A stretch of DNA of 64,000 bases from Caprimulgus europaeus (lineage: Eukaryota; Chordata; Aves; Caprimulgiformes; Caprimulgidae). Each line of letters opens with the position of its first letter. Within the stretch, counting starts at the first letter, position 1. The stretch covers positions 115,160,246 to 115,224,245 of the forward strand of contig OU015523.1 of assembly GCA_907165065.1 (NCBI GenBank). Direction: 5' to 3'. Position numbers and translations under genes: made by a program. The notes below the pieces were generated by a model, which ran no database searches, was not told where the DNA came from, and saw nothing but the letters and a program-made list of their open reading frames with translations. Shown piece by piece: positions 1 through 11,672 of the stretch.

Positions 1-361
1 AGAGATGCTGGCAAGGCTGGATGCTCTCACTTTTAAGTCTTCTCAGGAGCTTCCTGACTAATGAAAATGGCCATTTCTCTTTGGAAATGGCTAGTGTCCT
101 TCTCAAGGTCTATTTATATCAATTTTATAGCCTCCATATTCAAATAACTTTGGTCTTTGTAAAGTCACAGATCTGAATTTTTATCAAACCAGTAGCTTTG
201 AAAATACACCTCTTTTGACACAGGTCAGGTATTGTCTCAGTCATCCTAAAAAATCCTTACTGAATTCCTCTTCTTATACATCATGCAGAGTGAAAAGCCT
301 TCCACCTACATCACAGTTTGGGGTTCAAGTTGCACACTGTCTGATGCTGCTGAACCTGGAG

Positions 362-431
362 ATATCTGTATCTGTATTTATATATATATATATATATCCA
401 TCTATATCTATATTTATATCTATATGTATCT
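362..431. repeat. TA/TATC-rich microsatellite
   Basis: An uninterrupted TA run at about 376-397 is flanked by TATC and TATT variants on both sides. A simple repeat, likely length-polymorphic. Confidence 0.85.
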
Positions 432-1925
432 CTCTGATCTCATCAATGGAAAGTCATAATTGCCTTTTAAAATGCACCTTATTATGCCATTCCTTTTATT
501 GCACATTTCATTACTCAGACACCCACATCCAGGGTGAACTCTATGTTCAGAACAACTCATTAATCAACAAATTTAATAAAAGAATATGGAAGACAAGACC
601 AGAAGGACTTTAAGAAGTTTTGTCCATCTTACGGCCCCAAAGATGGAAAAGCAATACCTAAACCCTTCCCAATAGATACTCTCTTTACTACTACAGGTAT
701 TCTCTTACTACTCTACCACTCCTGAGGATGTTTTGTAGCACCTCATGTTTCATCACTGCAGTGCTTTTGCCATCCTTATGGTTAAAAAGTTTCCCCTGAA
801 GTTTAGCCTAGATCTCCCATCACCCTGACACTTACTGAGAAAATGAGCCTGGTTTTTTTTTATTTTCTTATGATCACAAGTCCGGTGAAAAGGTGTCATA
901 TAAAAATTGATGTAAGAAAATCACTTGGAAGCCTTGAGCCTGAATATCAAGTAAAGGAGAAGAGCAGGAGTGATACGAGCTGTTCAGGCAGCGCACACTT
1001 ACAGACGGGGCAGCAGCATCACCATCTGCTGGAAGGAGCGGATTTAGCTAACGTACCAGTTGCCACCAAAGGAGGAGTGAGAAATGCCTTTGGCAGATAT
1101 GCAACATAACAACAGGAACACGGAGAAGCCACACGCTGCCCAGTTCACAAGAAGTGAAAAGTTTAATGCCTTTCCCAGCCCACAGAGCAGAATAAATCTA
1201 CCATGACAGTCTTAATTAAGAGTAGTTTCAGATGTTTTGTATTTTATCTATTAATCGTTTAGATAGAAAGCCCAACCTTTTTAAAATACACCTCCCTCCT
1301 GGTAGAGGCCATCTGCTATGGTGGAGGACTCCTGGTCTCCTCTGAGCAAGGCAGAGCTGGAGCAGACTTCCCATCGGTGAGATGCAGGGTAGGCTTGGAG
1401 GGATCAGACCAGCAGGCATGCCTGTGCTTCAGGATCTGCCCATCAGTTTGTGGGAAGCCAAGAGCAAAGGGAGTGTGAAAGGCTGATAATCGCCTCAGGA
1501 ACAGATTGGGCTCCTGTCGAAGAGGAATTTAGCACTTCTCCACAGGCACTGCCTGGTCAGATGGTGCTCCTTCGCACTGCGTGCGGCCGGGCAGCTAACG
1601 CTCACAGGGTCTTCCTAGGATCTGTTCTCCTCTTTGCAACTGCTGTAGTAGCTCCAGGGGTCCAGAAAGAGGGGGAATGGGAGGCCTCCACACACAGTGG
1701 GACAAGGGATACCTGACAGTGAAGCTTGGGGGACAGCACTGGGGAGATGCCATCAGGGCCACCGCAGGAGTGTGAGGCAGCATGGTGCTCTCCGGAGGGA
1801 CTCATGACATCATTGATGACTTCACAGCAAACCAAGGAGAGAGCAGTGTCCCAGTGCACTTGGCTGCTAGATTTGACAGCAACAGCTTGGCTCTTGGTGC
1901 TGTCATTTGAGCTGTTCCAAGGGCT

Positions 1926-1943
1926 CACGGTGACAGCACCGTG
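1926..1943. other. Small perfect inverted repeat
   Basis: CACGGTG and CACCGTG are exact reverse complements separated by ACAG, giving a 7-bp stem with a 4-base loop. No gene context suggests a function; it could be chance. Confidence 0.4.
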
Positions 1944-2715
1944 GAGGCAAGTTTCTAATGCATCGACTTCAGTAGTCTGCAGTGCTGTTTTTGGTGGTGA
2001 GAGCCCAGTCTCTGGGGGTTGAAGAGGGTTAGCACATCAATTAATGTCACCTTTCACCACAACGGAACGGTGTTGAGAGGTGTTGTGAGAGGAGAGCCTG
2101 CAGACGTGGCACAGCAACAGCCATCGGGGCTTTGATAGCCGGGTTTAGCAGTAAAAAGAGATGAGAACTGAGGCTGAGGGTAGGAAGTGAATCACCAAAA
2201 CAAGTCATTCATGCTGCAGTGCTCACCCCTCACCCCGCTTTCGTACCATCAAGCCTTTCCGAAGCTGTGGTCACCCAAGCTCCTGTGCCTAGTACCAATG
2301 AAACTCAGTCAGGAAGGCTTGTATTTTACTGGAGGACAACCTGTGTAATTTATCCCACTGTAGAAATGAAGCAGTGACAAGGCCTTTTGGCCCCTGTGGA
2401 GGTATGGAGGATCACTGCTGGTTAGCTTGCTAACGAGCAGTGCAGGGAAACTGTCACCACTGATGATTTTAGAGCAAAGCAAGCATTGTATGATAGCTGT
2501 CTCTAGGGAAAAATAAAACAATGCATTTGTCTTTGTGTGAGTAGAGACAGCCTCAGCATCTCCTTCATGCTCCTGCTGATGCAGTGTGGGTTTGCAGTGT
2601 CTTCTCCCACAAGCCATTGGTCAACTCCCCCAGTCACAGCCCCACTGACCTCCCAGCCAAGCACTAACACCCACCTGCTCTTCTTATAACATGCTTCCTA
2701 TCAGAGTTGCTTAAC

Positions 2716-3386
2716 TGTCCTAGTTTTGTCTGGGATAGAACTAATTTCCTTCTTAGTTTTGACTCACATAGAGCTGATTTTCTTCTTAGTAGTTATTAAC
2801 AGTGCTGTGTTTTGGATTTAGTATGGGATTTGGTAGGAGAAGAATGTTGATAATATACTGATGTGTTTAGTTGTTGCTAAGAAATCAAGGACTTTTCAAC
2901 TTCTCATGTTTGGCTAGTGTGGGACTAGCTAGAAGGACTTGCATAAGTTGTAGAGGAGAATAGTGAGAGTGATGGACTCAAAATTGCCCAGTGGGACAGC
3001 CCATATCACGTTCAGTACATAAATGAGGGTTGGCTGCAAAACAGGGCTTTTGCTCTTTCGGGATTGTTAATTTGGGATCTCTCTCACTCTGGGATAGCTA
3101 GCCAGGAACCAGCTGGACCTTGGTTGGTGGGTGGTGAGCAATTGTATTGTGCATCACTTGTTTGTATATTCTATCATTACTATTATTATAATCATTATTA
3201 TTATTATTTTAGTTAGTGTTGTCATTATTTCATTTTATTTAAATTATTAAAATGTTTTCATCTCAACCTTCAACTCTCCTTACCCTTACCACTCTAATTG
3301 TCTTCCCATTTCCTGTGTTGGGATGGAGGGGAGGGTGAGCAAGCAGATGTGTGTTTTTTAGTGGCCTGCCAGATTAAACCATGACA
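2716..3386 (+). mobile_element. Solo LTR of an avian endogenous retrovirus
   Basis: A 671-bp element beginning TGTCCTAG and ending ATGACA, with the TG...CA ends of an LTR. Its sequence follows an abundant avian LTR type I know from memory: an opening GTCTGGGATAGAACTAATTT, the block GTGGTGAGCAATTGTATTGT near 3131, an ATT-rich stretch after it, and a 3' end with ATTAAACCATGACA. A TATA-like ACATAAATGAGG near 3020 and the T/A-rich downstream half fit U3-R-U5 order on the plus strand. No internal retroviral region adjoins it, so it is a solo LTR left by recombination. Flanks CTTAAC and CTTCCC match at four of six positions, possibly a decayed target-site duplication. An ERVL-type family is my best guess; the exact family needs a repeat-library match. 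It lies antisense to FAT3. Confidence 0.8.
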
Positions 3387-6300
3387 CTTCCCTACTCTTA
3401 CCAGAGAAGTGTGTGTCAAGGAGTCTGTTCTCATCCTCAAGATCTAACTATGACATTGCTTTTAAAATATTTTTGTGGCATTGAATAGCTGTAGCTATCA
3501 GCAGCCCACATTTTGCAGACTGCTGAAAGCTGGCTTTGCACTTCACCAGTATCTAATATTGGAGTTATTTTTAAGATGCATTTGTTTCTTGATGTAAGAA
3601 AAAACCAAAACCTCACCATTTAATGCCTCCTCAGAGCCCACAAGCAAAAGTGATTATCACCATGTGCCTGAAATGGCTACGTTTTATTAAAGCTGGCATG
3701 TCACATCCCAAGGAACTACAGCAAGCAGGCTGCCTTGTGGATAATGTTACAGTGGAATCACAACCGCGAGCATGGCCCCATTCCACACACTGATAGGAAA
3801 ACTGATCAGATTTCAAATCTAATAAAAGGCAAGATACTGAATCCTCTTAGCCCTTAGTGCTAATTGCAAAAAGCAGCACCACACTGCTGATTGCCAGTGG
3901 TTTGGGAGCAGCTACCCAAGTTCCCAGTTCCCAGCCTGTTATAAATAGCATGAGATAAACCTCTATTTATAGAAAACAGTATTGTCATCATCACCCTGAC
4001 GTGCTTGATTATTGTCCAAACAATAATGGTCAAGTACAGCAAAATGTAGCCCTGCACCATTGACCTTTTAGGTGATACACCTATATCTGTACTGTCAACC
4101 ACTGGTGGCATTACGCCTCTGCAATCTGTACAGTCCTGGTCTCCTGAGTTGGACTGCACCCAGTGGGTGCTCTGAGAGTGGAGGTGAGATTCAGAAGCAT
4201 GCAGAAGCATATTACTAACACCATGATGGTTTAAAATGATGCCCCACACCTGTGGTAGTGTTTTACATACTTAGTATTCACCAGTTAGGTCCAGGAGCAC
4301 CAGATCTAAGTTCCTGCAGGTTTCATGTCTTGTTAGATTGATGGTGGGGTCTAAGAAATGCAGATGAAAATCTGCAAAAATGGCCTTGGCTAGAATATCT
4401 CAAACTCCTTCTGCTTTGCACCTTTCCATCTTTTGACCTGATTGCCCATCATGCAGCTTTTCCAGTGTCCAATAAGTCATGAATTTACAGCACTTGCTTC
4501 TGTCTGTTCCTTTCCTCCTGTCATTACTTATCCTTATGTCACCTGAAAGAACTTAATCATCTTCAAGATGTCTATCTTACTGCCAAGGTTGGAGTTGGTC
4601 AATGAATTTAAAAAAAAAAAAATATTGGGGGTATAGTCAGCTACAGAGACAAAGACACAAATCAGATGATCACAGAATAAGTCAGGCAATAAAAAATCAC
4701 TGTGTGGTGGAAATATACTTGATTTATACCAGCAACAATGTCCTTCCTGTCAAACTTTTTTTTCAGAAAGCAGACATAACTGATTTGAGAGATGAAGAGC
4801 ATAAGGTTCCCTTCCAAATGTTGCCATAATATTTCTTTAATATAGAGGTTTGAGTGTATTTAGAAACATCCTCCAGAGCAGAGGGTGTTAATTCTGAAAG
4901 CAAATACAGGATTACAATAGAAGCTACTTGCAATTCACAACAGCAACTGAACATGACTTTTTTTTTTTTTTGAGTATTTACAATTGCAGAAAAACAGCAC
5001 TCCAGAATTACACCTAGAAGTTAAGCAAGCATCCAGGCCCTGTACAGTCACTAAAACCAGTGAAAATAGGGTATCTATCATTGCAAGCCTAACTGAAGAG
5101 CATGTTGTGTTCATTTCACAAGGGCATGGCTACAAACTGCTGGACTCTGTGGAAAGTCAGGCTTAAACTACTCATTCATTTAGGACTTCGAAAGCTGATG
5201 CCAGCATTCTTGGCTTGTTATTTTGTGGTTAAAAGGGCTCTGAAAGCCAGACACCTTTGTCTGAAAATAACAAACTTGACATTATGTTCAATAATGGATA
5301 CTTGGAATTGTTTTTCTTCTTTCTTTCAACTTCATTATCTAGGTGTGACATTAGGCAACGTCAAGAAACAACACTTGTGGAAAAGACAGGAATTATCAAC
5401 AGGCTTAAAAAAACCCCAAACCCACTAACTAAATGATGTAGAAATTTCAGTTGGTGCTGCAGTGAATTTAGGGTAAGAGTTGCCTTGCAGAGGTATTTAT
5501 GTCTCTGACTATCCAGAGAGAGACACCTAATAGGATATTAAAATACACTAAACCAAAAATGGCAACCAAGTGTCCGAGACTGCATCTTTAGGTGCCAAAG
5601 TAACACCTTTGAAAATGTGGAATTTAGGCTTTCCTGAGATTTTCACTCACTATCCCTTTAGCTGAGCATCGTACTGTACTTCAAAACAGAGATCTCTCTG
5701 AAGGAGGTATCACCAATTTTCAAATTAATACTCTACCCTGTTCACAAGGCTGCTGGTGGTCACTGTAACAGTGACAATATCTTTCAATAATTATAACACT
5801 ATGGCAAACAGGCTACCAAATATTCATGTTCTGATTTACATGATTTTCAGCATGAATCACTTCTGGTATTACCACCTTTGTGAAACAACTGTGTACTGTT
5901 ACTGTAATCATACCAAGGAACCAGATAAGTGACTTCACTGTTCCCACACATCTGGGAAAGAGATTTCAAAAGCAGGACAAAAACAAAGGACTAAATGATA
6001 TATCAGCTAGAGAGAAAAGATGTAAAAACCATACAGCTGTTTATACATTCAAGTAATATCAAATGTCTGCTACAGAGGAAATGTCTTTGCTTGTGGTAAG
6101 CCTGACCCAGCCTTTACAATGCAGGTCCCTAGAAGGTGGACTCATTTCAGCAGTGCCAGATTGCTGAGGTTTCAGCTCTTCCAGTGGCCATTTATGGGCT
6201 GCTCAGCACTGCTGAAAACTGAACCTTGTAATCTGGCATTCACAGACAGATATAAGGGTCAGCAAGTGGGACTACAAGTCTCTTCTTCTTCTTTCTTACT

Positions 6301-9300
6301 AATAAATAAAACTCCAACACCAAACTCCTTCTCAAGAAGAGTTTTTTGCCATCAAAAGGGAGAAACCTCATAGACTTTGTGATATACAATTAGGACTTTG
6401 GCTTGTGAAACTGGTGGTGCCTACAATGATGATACCCACAGTAGCATCAAATTGGGAAAGGACGAGTGACTGAGACCTGCTGTTGTCCAGGAGTGCCAGA
6501 CAACAGTTCCCTGCACGGCCCCTGGACAATCAGCAGGCACAACACCTGAGTGAAGCTTTCAGAGCAGGGGTCCAAATACAGCTCTCAGCATAAACTCATG
6601 GATCGAGAGCCTTGCTGAACAGACTCCTTGAATTTTTAATCACTCTCCTGAATTCAGACATCAGAGCAGGCAACTAAGTTTGACACAGTAAATCATCTGA
6701 ATATGAGCTATGTAATTACTTCTTGTTTTACATCAAAAAAGCTTGGATAACGTTGAGAAGGGTATCAGAGACGTTTGAATAATGCTGTATTAAAGCAAGT
6801 CAAGCTCCTGGGCAACAGAAAACACAACACTCAGAAAAAGCAAAATATGCAATAGTGTCAGGAGAAACCTCTTCACCAGAGAGTTCACCGAGTCCCATTT
6901 GATTCAGAAGCCATTACCCTGCATCTGTATGTTAACGAAGCAGCTGTTCCACTGCTAATTGCTGCTCCGACAAATTGCTTTTTTCCAATTAAGATTTTAT
7001 TATTGGATTTATCATCGCAAACAGAAATAGATGTATTTCAATTTTAGAAAGACAACAGAATGGTGCAATTACCCAACAGTTTTCCAACAGGGCATAAATC
7101 AGAATCTCTAATTTCAAGGTTTAACAAGTTCTTTAGAAGCTGAGTTCTTTAGATCCACCCATTTCCTGTCTGCCTCCATAAGAATGCCCAGAGTAGCCTT
7201 TTTAAATTAGGTTGCCTTAAGCCAGGCATTGTAATCATTCTCTAGACATATTGGTAAATAGCTGGATTTTCAGAAATGCTTAATACTTACAAACCCCTTC
7301 CTCATTTTAATTTGGTAGCCACAAGGTGAATTAATCTTAAAGTAATAGTTTTCTTACACAGTCCTCTACTATAAGGCTGCCTATCAAAGTAGTAACTAGA
7401 CTTTCAAATGAAAATTATTGGACTTTTAAAAGGGAATTCAGTACTACTTTAGAAATATGAGATCTGAAGAGCCTCTTCATCAGTGTACATCTCAAAGTTC
7501 CTGCAATGGTCCATCACGGTTGGAAGTATATTTCTCTGCTTACTATTTCTAAAGGCAGTAACTAAGTAAATGAATACTGTGTTAACTGCAGCACAAGTGT
7601 GAGTGTGGTATCCTTGGATAGAAGATGGAGGCTCTTATCCAGTGCTGTACCAAGACTACAGCTCATGCAGGTTCTTTGGTTTGCAAGTAGCTCCACTGAA
7701 GACAGTAGAAGAGCTCCTGTGCTGGGGAAGAACACACTCAGTTTTGCTGCACTGGAGGAAGCTGTGCAAGGATACTTGGGACTGTGGGGGATAAACCAAA
7801 AAATAAATAAGAAGACTAAAGCATTAGGCAGCAAAAATTAAGAATTCACCAGCTTCACAGAATCAGACAAGTGATTTTGGGAGGATAACATTTCTAAGAC
7901 ATGGTAGTGGTCTCAGAAGGAGACGAGAAGAAAATTTCTAAGAAATCTATTTTTTCTTCTTCTCTTTCTTCTGTGAAGAAACTGTGCTTTATAAACAACT
8001 CCCTAGCTTGCAGAGATGGCATAGAAAATTCATGCAAAACAGAGTGATCCCAAACTTTTTCATCTTTAGTTGTGTACTACATGCATCTTTCAAAATACTG
8101 CTACCAGGCCCTAAAGCTGCATCTTCACTGAGCTGGGCAGATAATGGTATTTTTACTTCAGAGAAAAGTCAAATGGTTATCACAAAAATAAAGTATTTAT
8201 CATCCTTGCAGAAAGATCTGAACACCAATTTCCAGTTCAGAAATGGGGTGCACAGACAAACAAAGAAAATTTCAAAGACATGACTGCTTCGTACTACTGC
8301 TCATGGCAAATCTCTGTGAGAGGGCAAACAGCAACAAACAATAATACACAGTAATGTCACAACTGCAATAGGGATGGCCACTGCCAGACAGCTGCCCCTT
8401 TATCACTGGTGATTAGGAAAGATTATGGCTATATTTATTTTCATATAATTTTTTTTGTTGTGGTTCTCTTTATGAATACAGAACATATTTCATATTTTTA
8501 ATTTCAAAACACTGTAAGTTTTCTGAACAGATTTCACTGGCTTTTTAGACAGCTGGAAATAACTTGGACAGCAAATTTATCACCAGAGAAATAACTACTT
8601 TAAATACAAACAGGGCAATAACCATCCATCTATCAAGCACCAGCTTAGAGTAATGGATTATAGAGAAGAGCCACTTTAGTTAATCAGGTTGGATTTTGTA
8701 ATACTTCTGTGTTCCATAAATAATATTCTAACAGGAGCTTTACTGGTGGAGACCACTTTGAGCAAAAGGTGAAAATGAGTCTGTCCTTTACTTTGTCAGA
8801 AAGCATCAAATGAAAAGACACCCTGATGGCTATCTCTGCCCTTTGAGGCAAACTATTAGAAAATCAATCTTGTTAAAGATGACCTGCACCAGCCCCAGGA
8901 AAAAACTCAGCACCTTCAAAATCATACACTGACTGTCCGAAATAGCAAGGCTAAAAGGGCTAAGTCACAGAAATGCAAATGTGGTTATTTTCTCTATTTA
9001 AAAAAGGCAAAAAACCCACACTAAAAACTTTCAAGGTCTTAGAGCCAATGACTTGGGAATATAACATTCACCAAGGAACTTTGCTGGAGACTACGAGGGG
9101 TATGATTAAGTGGTCATGTAGGAATAGCATGCTTGGGTCCTTTTCTGTACTTGTTTTCACCAAAATTGCCTGTAATACATCATATTGAGGTGAAGTGTGG
9201 CAAGGCCAACAAATTTCTAAAGACTCTAAAACGTAAGTTTTCCTAATTATGCAAAACCTTTGACTCCCTAGGAACATTCTCTTGACCTACCGTTAGGAAA

Positions 9301-11002
9301 TCTATCAATAACGTAACAATAGCAACAAGTTAAAACGATGAATCTATTTACGGTAAAGGAATCCAGAAAGCTTAGAAACAATGTACGGGTCTGACACCTT
9401 CAAGCTCCACACATCCTTCGGGAAGAATTGAGCCTGTTATGATGATCAGAAACTCAATGTCATCCAATGAGATGTGCGCTGCCAAAGAGGCATTCCCCTG
9501 ATGGATAGCTGCTACAGCGCTGAAGGCTGTAGGCAATTAGTAAACAGCACATTGTGCAAGACAAAATTCTGTCTAAAGTGATTTGGCAAATTTCTACTGT
9601 TACAGAAAATGGTAATGGAGTGTAATGGCCACATACATCACCTGAGGTCTCAGTCATTAAGATCTCATCCAAGAGAAGAAAACACAATAAAATGGCTAGT
9701 CCTTAATTCACATAACAGTAAAGGATAAACACCGAGGTGATTCTGCCAAGATTTACATCTGTGGTTCCAGGAAATCAAGGTATTTTTGGCTTGAAGCTTA
9801 AGGTTAACAGTCAATCTCATCTGGCTACTCATGTATCATCTTTCATCCTAAATAATTCTATAGCACTTAAAAAATAATATACAAATCAGGATCTCTACTC
9901 ATAGCAGCATTCACTTCTACTCATCAACCTTTAAGAGCTCGTAGTACATGCAACAGAGGAGTAATGAACAGAGGCAACTTCATGTTTTAAGGCCAGCACA
10001 GTTAATTTTCTGCCACCATTACCTTTAAATAAATATAGAGTCATGCAAGCTCTTCCACCAAGTAAACAAATCTCAGTCTGGCTCTTGAGTTTCTGCAGCT
10101 TTCTTTCTCTGGCTTTGACTGCAGGTCATAATCAAAATGGAGACATACTGAGATTAAGCATAAATAAAAAGACAACCCTTGATGAAAGAGCAGGGTGAAC
10201 ATATCCCTGTCTACTGTTCTTGTATGTTTGAATATTAGCCACTGCACCAGAAACATGACAGCTACTCTGACAGATCTATAATGAATGTAGCTAAGGTTGC
10301 ATGGAAAGTCGATGCTGTAAGGTTAGAACTTCCAACAATAAAAAAAGCATAAAAAAAAAAATCTCTTCCATGTAATTGTTTCCTGTTCCACACACTATGG
10401 CTTTTGTGAACTCTGTCTAGAGCTAGCCACAAGGACTGCTAAATATCCACACACGAGGATGCATGTTTTGCAATAAAAAATGAACCCTGCATTCCAACGT
10501 ATGTACATTTTTAATTCAAGTAACCCATATCTTGCCCTCCATTAATTCCTTCTCAGTTTCTCTGCTTAGTTTCATATTATCTCCTCTACATCATTGTTAA
10601 GACAATACCAGTCTTATTTGAAAGAACTGAGTGGTTCACTGAGAGTAATCCAGTACTACACTTCCAACAGCGCCCAATGCTGGATGCTTCCCACGGAGGT
10701 GCAATGTATCTCTCCATGGAAGGCTAGTCTCCATGGAGGAAAATAGACTTTTTAACTATATCAAAAGCATAGAACTATTTTTCCTTTCTCCCCAAAGCCT
10801 AGAACCTGGTATCCCTTATTATTTTTATCTTACCAAGTGTAACAGTGATTGTAACACTACATTTTTTTCTCTCTCTCTTTTTTTTGGAAATAGTTCTACT
10901 TCACATCACCAGAATTTCTGAACACAGCTCTGGGAAGCTCTGGTACTGTCATCCCTGTGTGAATGAAGGTGAAACCTTTGTGAACCTAAGAGTAAACCAT
11001 GC
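3387..11002. other. Intronic sequence without recognised gene
   Basis: About 7.6 kb with no recognised gene or clear transposon. A T/A homopolymer lies near 4609-4622. The stretch at about 6925-7080 is rich in ATTA/AATTG-type motifs and is listed separately as a possible regulatory element. Short open frames around 7600-7840 occur on both strands and look like chance. Confidence 0.55.
6925..7080. promoter_or_regulatory. Candidate conserved noncoding element (homeodomain-type motifs)
   Basis: The segment holds clustered AATTG/CAATTA motifs: CTAATTGCTGC, ACAAATTGC, CCAATTAAG, then TTATTATTGG. Such motif density is typical of vertebrate intronic enhancers, but conservation cannot be judged from one sequence. 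AT-rich chance is the main alternative. Confidence 0.2.
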
Positions 11003-11672
11003 CAGAGCAGGTGGATGCCCGAAGGAGGCTGTGACCCTGTGGGAAGCCCGCGCTGGAGCAGGTTCCTGTCAGGACCTGTGGCCCTGTGGAGAGAGGAGCC
11101 CACGCTGGAGCAGGTTTGCTGGAAGGACTTGTGACCCCATGGGGGACCCCTGCTGGAGCAGTCCCTTCCTGAAGGACTGCACACCATGGAATGGACCCAG
11201 GCTGGAGCAGTTCATGAAGAACTGTCGGTCATGGGAAGGACTCACGTTGGAGAAGTTGGTGGAGGTCTGTTTCCTGTGAGAGGGACCCCACACTGGAGCA
11301 GAGCAAGAGTATGAGGAGTCCTCCCCCTGAGGAGGATGGAGTGGCAGAAATGTGTGAAGAACTGACCACTCAGGAAGAGGAGGTAGACAACTCGGGATAA
11401 AGTTAAACCCGAGAAGAAGGGAAGGGTGGAGGAGCAGGTATTTTAAGATTTAGTTTTATTTCTCATTACCCTACTCTGATTTGACTGGTAATAAATTAAT
11501 TTCCTCAAGTCAAGTCTGTTTTGCCCATGATAGTAATTGATGAATGATCTCTCTGTCCTTATCTCAATCCCCAAACTTTTCATTATATTTTCTCCCTCCT
11601 CTCCAGTTGAGGAGAGGGAGTGATAGTGTGGCTTTGGTGGTCACCTGGTGTCCAGCCAGGGTCAATGCACCA
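11003..11672 (+). mobile_element. Second solo LTR of an avian endogenous retrovirus, with internal tandem array
   Basis: The stretch matches a second avian LTR type known to me from memory. Recognisable blocks are AGAGCAGGTGGATGCCCGAA at the left, the repeated GCTGGAGCAG array, GAGGAGTCCTCCCCCTGAGG near 11316, TTTATTTCTCATTACCCTAC near 11455, TGGTAATAAATTAATTTCC with its AATAAA signal near 11486, and GTGTCCAGCCAGGGTCAA near the right end. The right boundary is near 11672; the left boundary is uncertain and could lie up to about 170 bp further left. No internal viral region adjoins it, so it looks like a solo or truncated LTR. It is unrelated to the LTR at 2716 and also lies antisense to FAT3. 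Family name left open. Confidence 0.75.
11052..11301 (+). repeat. Imperfect tandem array of about 45-52 bp units inside the LTR
   Basis: The anchor GCTGGAGCAG or a near variant starts at 11052, 11104, 11152, 11201, 11246 and 11292, giving spacings of 52, 48, 49, 45 and 46 bp. Between anchors each unit has a diverged GAAGGACTG...CCATGG...GGACCCA pattern. The array creates a 144-codon open frame on the plus strand (10845-11279) that is an artefact of repeat structure, not a gene. Confidence 0.85.

Larger units (their letters stand above)
1..2715. other. Intronic sequence without recognised gene
   Basis: Mostly unique-looking sequence. It contains a TA-rich microsatellite at 362-431. From about 1300 to 2100 base composition is more GC-rich, and several short open frames overlap there on both strands, but none resembles a known protein or shows splice structure. 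A short perfect hairpin lies at 1926-1943. Confidence 0.6.

Noticed and set aside
1300-2100. Possible promoter or CpG island
   Set aside because: Moderately GC-rich but CpG dinucleotides remain sparse and there is no associated gene start.
10845-11279. 144-codon plus-strand frame rich in Trp, Gly and Arg
   Set aside because: It is the translation of the tandem array within the LTR at 11003-11672, not a gene.
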